From Variovorax sp. SG517 (lineage in GTDB: Bacteria > Pseudomonadota > Gammaproteobacteria > Burkholderiales > Burkholderiaceae_C), in the NCBI RefSeq assembly GCF_013376045.1, contig NZ_JABMJG010000008.1, positions 124,001 to 188,000 of the forward strand: a stretch of DNA of 64,000 nt, given 5' to 3'. The notes beneath the pieces were generated by a model. It was not told the DNA's origin and searched no databases. It saw only the letters and a program-made list of their open reading frames with translations. Below, piece by piece: positions 7,877 through 17,294 of this stretch. The position numbers were made by a program, and so were the translations under genes. How positions within the stretch are numbered: the first letter of the stretch is position 1; each line of letters opens with the position of its first letter.

Positions 7877-8097
7877 AAGGGCCCCTTGTAGAAAAAAATG
7901 TTGGTCGGCTTTCGTCAGCTGCGACCTGGCCGCAAACGGTGCGACACAAGAACCCGGCAGGCCTGACGCCCCGGCAGCGCGCTGCCAGCGAGGATTACAA
8001 CCACTGGTCTGCAGGGTGTCAATAAGACACGAGGCCATGCCGAGCAGCGGAGCGCGCGATTTTAGGGGCGTTTCGTGAAGTCCTTTTTCGTCGCGGC

Positions 8098-9183
8098 TCA
8101 AAGCGCATCGGCGATGGCCTTGCCCAGGTCGGCGGTGCTGGCCTTGCCGCCGATGTCGGGCGTGCGCGGTGCTCCGCTTTGGGGCGCGAGCACCTTCTCG
8201 ATGGTCGACAGGATGGCGTCGTGCGCCTGCTTGTGGCCCAGGAACTCCAGCATCATCGCGCCGCACCAGATCTGCCCGATCGGGTTGGCGATGCCCTTGC
8301 CGGCGATGTCGGGCGCCGAGCCGTGCACCGGCTCGAAGAGCGACGGCATGGTGCGCTCGGGGTTGAGATTGGCGCTGGGCGCGATGCCGATGGTGCCCGT
8401 GCAGGCCGGCCCCAGGTCGGAGAGGATGTCGCCGAACAGGTTGCTCGCCACCACCACGTCGAAGAAGTCGGGCCGCTGCACGAAGTGGGCGGTGAGGATG
8501 TCGATGTGGAACTTGTCGAGCCTGATGTCCGGGTAGCTCTTGCCCATCTCGGCCACGCGCTCGTCCCAGTACGGCATGGTGATGGAGATGCCATTCGACT
8601 TGGTGGCGCTCGTGAGGTGCTTCTTCGGACGCGACTGCGCGAGCTCGAACGCGAACTTCAGCACCCGGTCGACGCCCACGCGCGACATCACGGTTTCCTG
8701 CACCACGATCTCGCGCGGCGTGCCCTGGTACATGCGCCCGCCGATGCTGGAGTATTCGCCCTCGGTGTTCTCGCGCACGATGTACATGTCGATCTCGCCG
8801 GGCTCGCGCGGCGTGCCGTCGCGGCGCACCACCGGCGCGATGATGCCGGGCATCAGGCGCGCGGGACGCAGGTTGATGTACTGGTCGAACTCGCGGCGGA
8901 ACATCAGCAGCGAGCCCCACAGCGACACGTGGTCGGGGATCTTCTCGGGCCAGCCCACCGCGCCGAAGAAGATGGCGTCGTGCCCGCCGATCTGGTCCTT
9001 CCAGTTGTCGGGCAGCATCTGGCCGTGCTTCTCGTAGTAGTCCCAGCTCGAGAAGTCGAAGTGGTCGAACTTCAGGTCGATTCCGAACTTGCGCGCCGCG
9101 GCATCCAGCACGCGCAGCCCTTCTGGCATGGTTTCCTTGCCGATGCCGTCGCCGGCGATGACTGCGATTCTCTGGGTGCTCAT
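8098..9183 (-). CDS. ttuC: Tartrate/D-malate dehydrogenase (decarboxylating), TtuC/DmlA family
   Basis: 361 residues of the isocitrate/isopropylmalate dehydrogenase superfamily. It has IAGDGIGKETMPEG at the N-terminus, the metal-site segment VVASNLFGDILSDLG and the NAD site EPVHGSAPDIAGKGIANP. The RPARLMPGI segment fits the tartrate dehydrogenase / D-malate dehydrogenase branch better than LeuB. The enzyme oxidises and decarboxylates tartrate or D-malate with NAD. It is overlapped by 4 bp (ATGA) with the upstream hydrolase gene, so they form one operon. A divergent LysR gene is a likely regulator. Confidence 0.85.
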   Translation of the reverse strand: MSTQRIAVIAGDGIGKETMPEGLRVLDAAARKFGIDLKFDHFDFSSWDYYEKHGQMLPDNWKDQIGGHDAIFFGAVGWPEKIPDHVSLWGSLLMFRREFDQYINLRPARLMPGIIAPVVRRDGTPREPGEIDMYIVRENTEGEYSSIGGRMYQGTPREIVVQETVMSRVGVDRVLKFAFELAQSRPKKHLTSATKSNGISITMPYWDERVAEMGKSYPDIRLDKFHIDILTAHFVQRPDFFDVVVASNLFGDILSDLGPACTGTIGIAPSANLNPERTMPSLFEPVHGSAPDIAGKGIANPIGQIWCGAMMLEFLGHKQAHDAILSTIEKVLAPQSGAPRTPDIGGKASTADLGKAIADAL

Positions 9184-10097
9184 GGATTGGCTCCTGCGTG
9201 TACTTGTTGCAAAGGTGAAAAGAAGGCCTGGGCTTCGGCGAGCAGCTCGTCCGGAGCCTCTTCGGGAACATAGTGGCCGCACGGCAGCGCGCGTCCCGAC
9301 ACCTCGGCGGCACGCTCGCGCCACAGCGCCAGTACGTCGAAGGCCTTGCCGACGGCGCCATGCTCACCCCACAGCACGCGCAGCGGCAGCGCAAGCCGCC
9401 GGCCCGCGGCGATGTCGGCTCGGTCGTGATCGAGGTCGATGGTGGCGGAGGCGCGGTAGTCTTCGCAGATGGATTCGGCCGTGCCCGCGATGGCGGCGCA
9501 GCGCTCGTATTCGGCCAGCACCTCGGGTGCGAAGGGCGCGAGGCCCGCGTGCCGACCGCCCATCACGCTGCGCACGTAGCGCACGGGGTCGGACGCGATC
9601 AGCGCCTCGGGCAGCGGCGGCGGCTGGATGAGAAAGAACCAGTGCCAGTAGGCTTTCGCGAAGGCTTCGGAAGTCTGCTCGTACATCGCGAGCGTGGGAG
9701 CGATGTCGAGCAGCAGCATGCGCTCGACGGCCCCGGGATGATCCGCCGCGAGCCTGTGCGCGACGCGCGCGCCCCGGTCATGCGCCAGCACGCCGAAGCG
9801 CTCGAAGCCGTGGTGCCGCATGGCGGCGAGCGCGTCGAGCGCCATCTCGCGCTTGCTGTAGACAACGTGTCCGGCATCGGGTGCCGGTCGGCCCGAATCG
9901 CCGTAGCCGCGCAGGTCGAGCGCAACAACCGTGAACTTCTCGGCCAGGGCGGGCGCCACGCGATGCCAGATCGCATGCGTCTGCGGATGGCCGTGCAGCA
10001 GCAACAGGGGAGCCCCCTGTCCGCCGATGCGCCCATGGATGCGCACGCCGTCTCGCTCGATGTCGAAGGTGGGAAAGGATAGGAATGATGCCGTCAC
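9180..10097 (-). CDS. Alpha/beta hydrolase of the fluoroacetate/haloacetate dehalogenase type
   Basis: 305 residues from the GTG at 10097. Motifs: oxyanion segment HGHPQTHAIW, nucleophile elbow HDRGARVAHR with aspartate instead of serine, SDYRAS-like EDYRASATIDLDHDRAD and the C-terminal histidine in GHYVPEEAP. The aspartate nucleophile and the YWHWFFL cap segment match fluoroacetate dehalogenases rather than esterases. Substrate remains unproven. An ATG at 10127 is an alternative start; neither has a good ribosome-binding site, and 10097 gives the family length. The stop overlaps ttuC. Confidence 0.75.
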   Translation of the reverse strand: MTASFLSFPTFDIERDGVRIHGRIGGQGAPLLLLHGHPQTHAIWHRVAPALAEKFTVVALDLRGYGDSGRPAPDAGHVVYSKREMALDALAAMRHHGFERFGVLAHDRGARVAHRLAADHPGAVERMLLLDIAPTLAMYEQTSEAFAKAYWHWFFLIQPPPLPEALIASDPVRYVRSVMGGRHAGLAPFAPEVLAEYERCAAIAGTAESICEDYRASATIDLDHDRADIAAGRRLALPLRVLWGEHGAVGKAFDVLALWRERAAEVSGRALPCGHYVPEEAPDELLAEAQAFFSPLQQVHAGANP

Positions 10098-10168
10098 GGC
10101 GCCGATTGTGCGTTGCGCCCTGCCGTCCATCAAGCAACAATCAGCCAATTCATACTTTCCGATCCGGC

Positions 10169-11128
10169 ATGAATCAAGCTTCGATGGAACGCAGCGATCT
10201 GGCACTCGTGCTCGCGATCCGCGACCAGGGCAGCCTCGCGGGCGCGGCAGCCACGCTCGACGTGGTGCCCTCCGTCGTCACCAAGCGGCTCGGCGCGCTG
10301 GAGGCCCGCCTGGGCCAGCGCCTGTTCGAGCGCACCACCCGGCGCCTCAGCGCCACGGCCGAGGGCGAGGCGGTCTGCCTCCACGCAAGGACATTGCTCG
10401 ACGGCTTCGCGGCGCTGGAAAGCGAATTGGGCGAGCGCCAGAACGAACTGACCGGCACGGTCCGGCTGGCCGCCACCTTCGGCTTCGGCCGGCTCTGGCT
10501 CGGCCCGGCGCTGGCCGCCTTCCAGGCCCGGCACCCGGCGCTGCGGATCGAGCTGTCGCTCACCGAGCAACTGCCCGATCTCGGCGCCGAGGGCTACGAC
10601 GGCGCGGTGTGGCTCTGGGCCGTGCAGCAGCGCCACGCGGCCGACTGGGTCTCGCGCCGTATCGCGCGCAACCAGCGCGTGCTCGCCGCCTCACCCGGCT
10701 ACCTGAAGCGCCGAGGCACACCGGCAACCGTCGAGGCACTGGCCTCGCACGACTGCCTGGTCGCACGCGAGAACGGCGAGGCCGGCCAGCGCCAGCACGC
10801 GGTGTGGACCCTGCGCCACACGCGCGACGGCAGCACGGCGCGCGTGCGCGTGCAGGGGCCGCTGGCCAGCAACTCGGGCGAGATGGTGCGCGACTGGTGC
10901 CTGGCCGGGCACGGGATCATGCTGCGCAGCCTCTGGGACATCGCACCGCAACTCGCCAGCGGCGAGTTGGTGCGCCTGCTGCCGCAGTACGCGATGGCGG
11001 AAGCCGACATCCACTGGATCGCGCCCTGGCGCCCGAAGACGCCGCGCCGGGTGCGCCTGCTGGTCGATCACCTCGTCGAGCAGTTCCGCGGGGAGCCCTG
11101 GAAGCCGGGCAGGAACGGATCGCGCTAG
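10169..11128 (+). CDS. LysR family transcriptional regulator
   Basis: 319 residues. The N-terminal winged helix reads LALVLAIRDQGSLAGAAATLDVVPSVVTKRLGALEARLG, then a linker helix and the effector domain starting near TVRLAATFGFGR. A second ATG at 10184 could be the true start. It is divergent from the hydrolase/ttuC operon with at most 71 bp between starts, the classic position of a LysR regulator of that operon. The inducer is unknown. Confidence 0.9.
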   Translation: MNQASMERSDLALVLAIRDQGSLAGAAATLDVVPSVVTKRLGALEARLGQRLFERTTRRLSATAEGEAVCLHARTLLDGFAALESELGERQNELTGTVRLAATFGFGRLWLGPALAAFQARHPALRIELSLTEQLPDLGAEGYDGAVWLWAVQQRHAADWVSRRIARNQRVLAASPGYLKRRGTPATVEALASHDCLVARENGEAGQRQHAVWTLRHTRDGSTARVRVQGPLASNSGEMVRDWCLAGHGIMLRSLWDIAPQLASGELVRLLPQYAMAEADIHWIAPWRPKTPRRVRLLVDHLVEQFRGEPWKPGRNGSR

Positions 11129-11147
11129 ATATATATAAGAAGGCAGT

Positions 11148-12038
11148 TCAGCGGCCGCCGCTGCGCACCACGAGGCTCACGCCCACGGCCGTGAGCCCGA
11201 TGCCCAGCACCGTCATCAGCGTAATCGGCTCCGAGAACAGCAGCCAGGCCATCACCGCCGTGCAGGGCGGCACCAGGTAGAGCAGGCTGGTGACGGCGGT
11301 GGCGGTTCCGCGCTGGATCAGCATGTAGAGCAGCGAGCTGCCACCCAGCGACAGCGCCAGCACCGACCAGGCCATCGCCCCGCCCGAATACAGGTTCCAC
11401 TGGATGCTGTCCGTCTCCAGCGCCGCGAACGGCAAGGTGACGAGCACGGCAGCCGCCATCTGCACCGCGCTCGCGCTGCGCACGTCGCAGGGCGCGACGA
11501 AGCGCTTCTGGTAGAGCGTGCCCGCGGTGATCGACACCAGCGCCATCAGCGCGAGCGCCATCGTCTGCACGCTGACCTCGCCGCCCTGCCCCAGCTTGCG
11601 CAGCACCACCAGCACGAGGCCGGCGAAACCCAGCCCCAGCCCGACCCACTGGCGCCCCGTGATGCGCCCGCCGGTGAACGAGAGCCAGACGGCCGTCAGC
11701 ACAGGCTGGATGCCGACCAGCAGCGCCACCAGCCCTGCGCCCATGCCCTCGCGCACCGCAGCCCAGACGCCGCCAAGATACCCCGCGTGCATCAGGACGC
11801 CGGTGACGGCCAGGTGCGCCCACTGGGTCCGCTGCTTCGGCCACTCGACCCGCGCCAGCGCGACCCATGCGGCAAAACACGCAAGCGACAGCGCGAAGCG
11901 CACGGCGAGGAACTTGAGGGGCGGCGCGTACGGCATGCCGTAGCGCGCGACGATGAAGCCCGTGCTCCAGATCAGCACGAAGACCGCGGGCATCGCCCGG
12001 AGCCAGCCCGAGCCACCGGCCGGGGTCACGGCCGTCAT
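11148..12038 (-). CDS. EamA/DMT family transporter
   Basis: 296 residues with about ten hydrophobic segments in two EamA repeats (FVLIWSTGFIVARYG at the start of the first; a second repeat beginning near MALALMALVSITAGTLYQ). It is an inner-membrane drug/metabolite exporter of unknown substrate. The ATG at 12038 sits in a TCAT/ATGA overlap with the end of pgsA, so it is read through from pgsA; an upstream in-frame start at 12128 would lie inside pgsA and is not needed. Confidence 0.88.
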   Translation of the reverse strand: MTAVTPAGGSGWLRAMPAVFVLIWSTGFIVARYGMPYAPPLKFLAVRFALSLACFAAWVALARVEWPKQRTQWAHLAVTGVLMHAGYLGGVWAAVREGMGAGLVALLVGIQPVLTAVWLSFTGGRITGRQWVGLGLGFAGLVLVVLRKLGQGGEVSVQTMALALMALVSITAGTLYQKRFVAPCDVRSASAVQMAAAVLVTLPFAALETDSIQWNLYSGGAMAWSVLALSLGGSSLLYMLIQRGTATAVTSLLYLVPPCTAVMAWLLFSEPITLMTVLGIGLTAVGVSLVVRSGGR

Positions 12039-12601
12039 TTGGTTCGGGCCCGGATTTCCGGAATGGCCTTCTGAAGGTAGTACACCATCGACCAGATGGT
12101 GAGCACGGCCGAGATCCAGATCAGCCACTGGCCCCAGGCGCCGGTGTCGATCACGCCGAACAGGCGCCCGTCATAGAGCAGGAAGGGAATGGCGATCATC
12201 TGCACGGTCGTCTTGACCTTGCCGATCATGTGCACCGCCACGCTCTTGCTGGCGCCGATCTGCGCCATCCACTCGCGCAGCGCCGAGATGGCGATCTCGC
12301 GGCCGATGATGATGAGCGCCACGAACACGTCGGCCCGGTTCAGGTGCACCAGCACCAGCAGCGAGGCACACACCAGGAACTTGTCGGCCACCGGATCGAG
12401 AAAGGCCCCGAAGGCCGAGGTCTGGTTGAGCCGGCGTGCCAGGAAGCCGTCGAGCCAGTCGGTCGCGGCGAAGACGATGAACATGACCGTGGCGATCAGG
12501 TTGCGCATCGGCTCGGCCATCGGCAGGTAGAACACACCGACGATCAAAGGGATCGCGACGATGCGCGTCCAGGTCATGATGGTCGGCAGGGTCCAGAACA
12601 T
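12035..12601 (-). CDS. pgsA: CDP-diacylglycerol-glycerol-3-phosphate 3-phosphatidyltransferase
   Basis: 188 residues, the usual PgsA length. It contains the CDP-alcohol phosphatidyltransferase signature in DWLDGFLARRLNQ followed by GAFLDPVADK, and several membrane helices. The enzyme makes phosphatidylglycerol phosphate, the committed step to phosphatidylglycerol and cardiolipin, in the inner membrane. The gene follows uvrC on the same strand, the same order as in E. coli, with a 56-bp gap holding a small GC hairpin (12628-12642). Confidence 0.95.
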   Translation of the reverse strand: MFWTLPTIMTWTRIVAIPLIVGVFYLPMAEPMRNLIATVMFIVFAATDWLDGFLARRLNQTSAFGAFLDPVADKFLVCASLLVLVHLNRADVFVALIIIGREIAISALREWMAQIGASKSVAVHMIGKVKTTVQMIAIPFLLYDGRLFGVIDTGAWGQWLIWISAVLTIWSMVYYLQKAIPEIRARTK

Positions 12602-12657
12602 CGCTTGATTGTGTCATGGCCGCGGTAACCCCCTGCGGGGGTCGCGCGATCGAGCGG

Positions 12658-14619
12658 TCAGTGCAGCGCCTTGTAGATTTCTTCCGCCAGGTCGGCGGCG
12701 ATGCCCTCGACCGAGGCGATGTCCTCGATGCTCGCCGCCGCCACGCCCCGGATGCCGCCGAAGCGCTGCAGCAAGCGCGCGCGCCGCTTCGGTCCGATGC
12801 CCGGGATGTCCTCCAGCTGGCTGCCGCCCACCCGTACCTTGGCGCGCTTGGCCCGCATGCCGGTGATGGCGAAGCGGTGCGCCTCGTCGCGTATCTGGGC
12901 TACCAGCATCAGCGCGGCCGAGTCCTTGCCGAGGTAGACCTTCTCGCGGCCGTCGGCGAACACCAGTTCCTCGAGGCCGACCTTGCGCCCCTCGCCCTTC
13001 TCGACCCCGACGATCAACGACAGCGGCAACCCCAGCTCGCCGAACACCTCGCGCGCCATCGACACCTGCCCCTTGCCGCCGTCCACCAGCACCAGGTCGG
13101 GCATGCGCGCGGTGCGCGGCTTGGGCGGCGCCGCGCTGCCGTCGCTCTCGGCATCGCCCGGCGGCAGGGCGTCGGTCTCGGCGGCCATCGCTTCGGCCAG
13201 CTTGCCGTAGCGGCGGTGCAGCACCTGGCGCATCGCGGCGTAGTCGTCGCCGGGCGTGATGCCCTCGATGTTGTAGCGGCGGTATTCCTTGTTCTGCATG
13301 GCGTGGTGCTCGAACACCACGCACGAAGCCTGCGTCGCCTCGCCCGCGGTGTGCGAGATGTCGAAGCACTCGACGCGGAAGTTGTCGAGGTCGTCCGAGG
13401 CCAGTTCCAGCGCGTCGGCCAGCGCACGGGTGCGCGCTTGCTGCGAGCCCTCTTCGGCCAGCAGCCGGGCCAGCTGCAGCTTGGCGTTGGTCTCGGCCAT
13501 CTCCAGCCAGTGGCGGCGCTGCTCGCGCGGCTGGAACACCGCCGTCACGCGCGAGCCGGCCTGCTGCGAGATCGCCTCGATCAGCTCGCGGCTCACCTGT
13601 TCGCTCAGCACCAGCGTGGCGGGCACGGGCACGTCGATGTAGTGCTGGGCGATGAAGGCCTCCAGTACCTGCACCTCGACCGGATCAGCGACCGCGGGCG
13701 GCGCGCCCTCCTCGTCGTCGAGCTCGCCGTGATGGATCTGCGCCGCGTCTTCCACGTGCACCGGGAAGTACGGCCGGTCGCCCAGGTGCCGGCCGCCGCG
13801 CACCATCGCGAGGTTCACGCAGGCCTTGCCGCCCTGCACCTTCACCGCGAGGATGTCCACGTCCTTGTCGGATGCGATCTCGATGGACTGCTGGTGCAGC
13901 ACGCGCGAGATCGCCGACATCTGGTTGCGCAGCTCGGCCGCCTGCTCGAACTCGAGCTTCTCTGCGTGCGCCGTCATGCGCTGCTCGAGCTTGGAGAGCA
14001 CAAGTTGCGTGTCGCCCATCAGGAAGGCCTCGGCGCTGGCGACGTCCTGGGCGTAGGCCTCGGGCGCGATGTGGCCCACGCACGGCCCGCTGCAGCGCTT
14101 GATCTGGTAGAGCAGGCAGGGCCGCGTGCGGTTGGCATAGACGGTGTCCTCGCAGGTGCGCAGGCGGAACACCTTCTGCAGCAGCTGGATCGATTCCTTC
14201 ACCGCCCAGGCGCTCGGGTAGGGCCCGAAGTAGCGGTGCTTCTTGTCGACCGCGCCGCGGTAGTAGGCCAGCCGCGGAAACTGGTGCGAGGCGATCTTGA
14301 GGTAGGGATAGCTCTTGTCGTCGCGAAACAGGATGTTGTAGCGCGGCTTGAGCGTCTTGATGAGGTTGTTCTCGAGCAGCAGCGCCTCTGCCTCCGAGCG
14401 CACCACCGTGGTCTCCATGCGCACGATCTTCGAGATCATGTGCCCGATGCGTGTGCCCCCGTGGTTCTTCTGGAAGTAGTTGGCGACCCGCTTCTTCAGG
14501 TTGCGCGCCTTGCCCACGTAGAGCACCGCCCCGGCCGCGTCGAAATAGCGGTACACGCCGGGCAGTTGCGGCAGGGCCGCGACTTCGCTGAGCAGTTGTT
14601 CGGAATGCACGTCTGACAT
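12658..14619 (-). CDS. uvrC: UvrABC excinuclease subunit C
   Basis: 653 residues. The N-terminal GIY-YIG nuclease domain (LPGVYRYFDAAGAVLYVGKARNLKKRV) makes the 3' incision. A UVR motif region (KLEFEQAAELRNQMSAI) binds UvrB, the RNase-H-like domain (FRVECFDISHTAGE, LVLVDGGKGQ) makes the 5' incision, and a C-terminal helix-hairpin-helix pair (LEDIPGIGPKRRARLLQRFGG) completes it. An insert of about 25 residues (near 475-500) separates parts of the second nuclease domain. The start at 14619 is chosen from the family N-terminus. Confidence 0.96.
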   Translation of the reverse strand: MSDVHSEQLLSEVAALPQLPGVYRYFDAAGAVLYVGKARNLKKRVANYFQKNHGGTRIGHMISKIVRMETTVVRSEAEALLLENNLIKTLKPRYNILFRDDKSYPYLKIASHQFPRLAYYRGAVDKKHRYFGPYPSAWAVKESIQLLQKVFRLRTCEDTVYANRTRPCLLYQIKRCSGPCVGHIAPEAYAQDVASAEAFLMGDTQLVLSKLEQRMTAHAEKLEFEQAAELRNQMSAISRVLHQQSIEIASDKDVDILAVKVQGGKACVNLAMVRGGRHLGDRPYFPVHVEDAAQIHHGELDDEEGAPPAVADPVEVQVLEAFIAQHYIDVPVPATLVLSEQVSRELIEAISQQAGSRVTAVFQPREQRRHWLEMAETNAKLQLARLLAEEGSQQARTRALADALELASDDLDNFRVECFDISHTAGEATQASCVVFEHHAMQNKEYRRYNIEGITPGDDYAAMRQVLHRRYGKLAEAMAAETDALPPGDAESDGSAAPPKPRTARMPDLVLVDGGKGQVSMAREVFGELGLPLSLIVGVEKGEGRKVGLEELVFADGREKVYLGKDSAALMLVAQIRDEAHRFAITGMRAKRAKVRVGGSQLEDIPGIGPKRRARLLQRFGGIRGVAAASIEDIASVEGIAADLAEEIYKALH

Positions 14620-14666
14620 GGCGGCTATTGTGGCGCGCGGGGCCCGGCAGCCGCCTGCGCTCAAAC

Positions 14667-14695
14667 CCTTGGGTGCCCGAGCCGGGCACCCAAGG
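14667..14695 (-). terminator. 13-bp perfect hairpin between the M20 peptidase gene and uvrC
   Basis: CCTTGGGTGCCCG (14667-14679) pairs fully with CGGGCACCCAAGG (14683-14695) around AGC. On the minus strand it lies 15 bp after the M20 gene stop and is followed by only TTTGAG, so it may act as a terminator with a weak tail. Confidence 0.55.
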
Positions 14696-14709
14696 ATTCC
14701 GGCGAGAAA

Positions 14710-16134
14710 CTACTTCGCCAGCTCGCTCACCAGCCGGTACAGGAACTCCCGCCCGTCGTACAGCCGCTGGATCTCGATGCGCTCGTCCAGCCCGTGCGCA
14801 CGGGCGTCGGACGGCTCGAGGAACATGCCGGTCACGCCGTACATCGGGATGCCGGCGTTGCGCATGAAGCGGCTGTCGGTGGCTCCGGTGCTCATGGCGG
14901 GCACCACCGGCACGCCGGGCCACATCTGCTGCGTGATCGACTCCACCGTCTTCACCAGGTCGCCGTTCAGCGGCGACGCCGGGCTGCGCAGCGGCTTGCC
15001 CAGGTTGCGCACCACGATCTTGTCGTTGCCGACGGCCTGGGTCAGCAGGCGCTCCACCTCGTCCGGGTCGTCGTGCGGCAGGATGCGGCAGTTGACCGTG
15101 GCCTTGGCCGACTGCGGCAGTGCGTTCTCGGCATGGCCGGCCTGCACCATCGTCGCGACGCAGGTGGTGCGGAACTGGGCGCTGTAGGCCGGGTTGGCCG
15201 ACATGCGCTCGATCACCGACGGATCGGGGTTGCCGTTGCCCACGGCGCGCATGTCGTCGGCGAGCTGGCCGGTGGCAAACGGTGCGCTGCGCGCGAAGTA
15301 GGTCCTGGTGACGTCGGCGAGCTTCACCGGGAAGCTGTAGTTGCCCAGCCGCTCCAGCGCCGCCGAGAGCGCATAGATGGGGTTGGTCTTGGTCGGCACC
15401 GAGCTGTGGCCGCCCACGTCGCGCGCCTCCAGCATGTAGGTGGTGTACATCTTCTCCGCCACCTGCATGCGGTGCAGGTTGGGCTTGCCGCCGCGCAGCT
15501 CGCCGCCGCCGCCTTCGTTGATGCCGAACTCGGCCTGCAGCAGTTCGGGCTTGTTGTTGATGAGCCAGAAGGCGCCGTTGCTCAGCGCGTCGCCTCGTTC
15601 CTCGTCGGCGGTCAGCACCAGGATCAGGTCGCGCTTGGGCTTGAAGCCTTCCTGCTTGAGCTGCCCCACCACGGAGACCAGCGACGCGGCCATCGCCTTG
15701 TCGTCGATGGCGCCACGGGCGGTGAAGTAGCCGCCGGTTTCCTGCAGCTTGAAGGGATCGGTCTTCCAGTCTTCGCGGCGGGCCTCGACCACGTCGATGT
15801 GGGCCAGCAGCAGCAGCGGCTTCTTGCTGCCGTCGCCCTTGAAGCGGAGCACCAGATTGCCCTTCTTCGGGAACGGTTCGAAGATCTGGATGTCCCCCGG
15901 GGCGAAGCCGTACTCGACCAGCCGCTTTTCCATGGCCCGCGCCGCCGCGGTGTTGTCGCCCACCGAATGGGTGGTGTTGATCTCGATCAGCTCCTTGTAG
16001 ATGTCGTGGAAACGCTGCTGCTGCGGCGTGAGCGACGGCGGAGTCTGCGTCTGCGCCACGGCGGCGGCCATGCCGCAAAGCGCCAGGGAGACGGCGAGCA
16101 CGGTTTTCGCGGCGCGGAAGGTCTTCGTCCTCAT
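14710..16134 (-). CDS. M20/M28-type zinc peptidase, exported
   Basis: 474 residues. A signal peptide (RTKTFRAAKTVLAVSLALCGMAAAVAQ) precedes an M20 metallopeptidase: metal ligands in LLAHIDVVEA and GAIDDKAMA, the catalytic/metal glutamates in LTADEERGDA, a dimerisation domain starting near DVGGHSSVPTKTNP, and the last ligand region in STGATDSRFMRNAGIPMYG. It probably cleaves peptides or acyl-amino acids in the periplasm. The start at 16134 follows a GAGAGAGA stretch. It is divergent from earP. Confidence 0.9.
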   Translation of the reverse strand: MRTKTFRAAKTVLAVSLALCGMAAAVAQTQTPPSLTPQQQRFHDIYKELIEINTTHSVGDNTAAARAMEKRLVEYGFAPGDIQIFEPFPKKGNLVLRFKGDGSKKPLLLLAHIDVVEARREDWKTDPFKLQETGGYFTARGAIDDKAMAASLVSVVGQLKQEGFKPKRDLILVLTADEERGDALSNGAFWLINNKPELLQAEFGINEGGGGELRGGKPNLHRMQVAEKMYTTYMLEARDVGGHSSVPTKTNPIYALSAALERLGNYSFPVKLADVTRTYFARSAPFATGQLADDMRAVGNGNPDPSVIERMSANPAYSAQFRTTCVATMVQAGHAENALPQSAKATVNCRILPHDDPDEVERLLTQAVGNDKIVVRNLGKPLRSPASPLNGDLVKTVESITQQMWPGVPVVPAMSTGATDSRFMRNAGIPMYGVTGMFLEPSDARAHGLDERIEIQRLYDGREFLYRLVSELAK

Positions 16135-16211
16135 GGGTTCTCTCTCTCCGGTGGTGGTTGTGCCGGACAGCATAGCAAGCGCCATCCGCGAACGCGGGCA
16201 CACTCGCGACC

Positions 16212-17291
16212 ATGCAATCCATGCGATGGGACATCTTCTGCAAGGTCATCGACAACCACGGCGACCTCGGCGTGTGCTGGCGGCTGGCCTCCCAGCTGGC
16301 CGGGCTCGGCGAACGGGTGCGGCTGTGGGTCGACGACGCGACGGCGCTGGGCTGGATGGCGCCGTCGGGCCATGACGGCGTGGAAGTGGTCGACTGGCTC
16401 GATCCCTCGGCCCTGCGGGCGGCCGTGGCGCAGCCGGCGCCCGACGTGCTGATCGAAGGCTTCGGCTGCGACCCGGCGCCGGAGCTGGTCGCCCGTTTCG
16501 CCGAGCGGCCGGGCATTGCCTGGATCAACCTCGAATACCTGTCTGCGGAGCCGTACGTGGAGCGGCTGCACGGCCTGCCCTCGCCGGTGTTCAAGGGCCC
16601 CGGCGCCGGACTGACCAAGCGCTTCTTCTACCCCGGCTTCACGAGTGCCACCGGCGGCCTGCTTCGCGAGCCCGACCTGATGGAGCGAAGGTCGGGCTTC
16701 GATCGCGCATCCTGGCTGTCGGCACGACAGATCCCTTGGCGGCAGGACGAGCGCCTCGTCTCCCTCTTCTGCTACGAACCCCCGGCGCTGGCCGGGCTGC
16801 TGGCGCGCCTCGCCGAAAGCGGCCAGCCCACGCGCCTGCTGGTGACGGCGGGCCGCGCCGCGCGGGCAGTCCAGGCTCTTTTCACCAACGCCCCTTTGCC
16901 TCATGGAAGCGGCGCGCTATCAATTTCATACCTGCCCTATCTCACGCAGCCGGATTTCGACCACCTGCTGTGGGCCTGCGACCTGAACTTCGTGCGCGGC
17001 GAGGATTCGCTGGTGCGCGCCCTCTGGGCCGGCGCGCCGCTGGTCTGGCAGATCTACCCGCAGGACGACGACGCCCACCACGAGAAGCTGAACGCCTGGC
17101 TCGACTGGCTCGGCGCGCCGGCCTCGCTGAGGCTTTTTCACCACGCGTGGAACGGCTTCGGCGACGCTGCCCTGCCCGAGCCGGAAATGCACGGCCCATG
17201 GCTGGAAACAGCCCTGGACGCCCGCGCGCGGCTGCTCGCGCAGGACGACCTGGTTACCCAGTTGCGGAAATTCGTCACCCAAAAAAGCTAA
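16212..17291 (+). CDS. earP: EF-P arginine rhamnosyltransferase EarP
   Basis: 359 residues with the EarP signature start WDIFCKVIDNHGDLGVCWRLA and a GT-B-like fold, including the C-terminal nucleotide-sugar segment FVRGEDSLVRALWAGAPLVWQIYPQDD. The enzyme transfers rhamnose from dTDP-L-rhamnose to an arginine of elongation factor P so that EF-P can rescue ribosomes stalled at proline runs. The efp gene follows 146 bp downstream and encodes the matching arginine. The start could also be the ATG at 16224. Confidence 0.95.
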   Translation: MQSMRWDIFCKVIDNHGDLGVCWRLASQLAGLGERVRLWVDDATALGWMAPSGHDGVEVVDWLDPSALRAAVAQPAPDVLIEGFGCDPAPELVARFAERPGIAWINLEYLSAEPYVERLHGLPSPVFKGPGAGLTKRFFYPGFTSATGGLLREPDLMERRSGFDRASWLSARQIPWRQDERLVSLFCYEPPALAGLLARLAESGQPTRLLVTAGRAARAVQALFTNAPLPHGSGALSISYLPYLTQPDFDHLLWACDLNFVRGEDSLVRALWAGAPLVWQIYPQDDDAHHEKLNAWLDWLGAPASLRLFHHAWNGFGDAALPEPEMHGPWLETALDARARLLAQDDLVTQLRKFVTQKS

Positions 17292-17294
17292 AAT
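17289..17294 (+). promoter_or_regulatory. Candidate -10 box for efp
   Basis: TAAAAT overlaps the earP stop codon and is followed by AGCGGGCTTTGC. A similar -10 plus GGGCTT arrangement (TATAATGTAGGGCTTCGC) precedes rpoD at 32261. No good -35 is present at the right distance. If used, it gives efp a leader of about 140 nt separate from earP. Confidence 0.4.

Noticed and set aside
7604..9394. One apparent fusion frame running from the hydrolase region into the HU gene
   Set aside because: Only the last 90 residues are HU, with their own GTG start and ribosome-binding site; the rest is out of frame with ttuC.
12628..12642. ACCCCC-TGC-GGGGGT hairpin between uvrC and pgsA as a third copy of the dispersed element
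   Set aside because: Only the short CCCCC/GGGGG hairpin is shared; the long covarying hairpin and flanks are missing.
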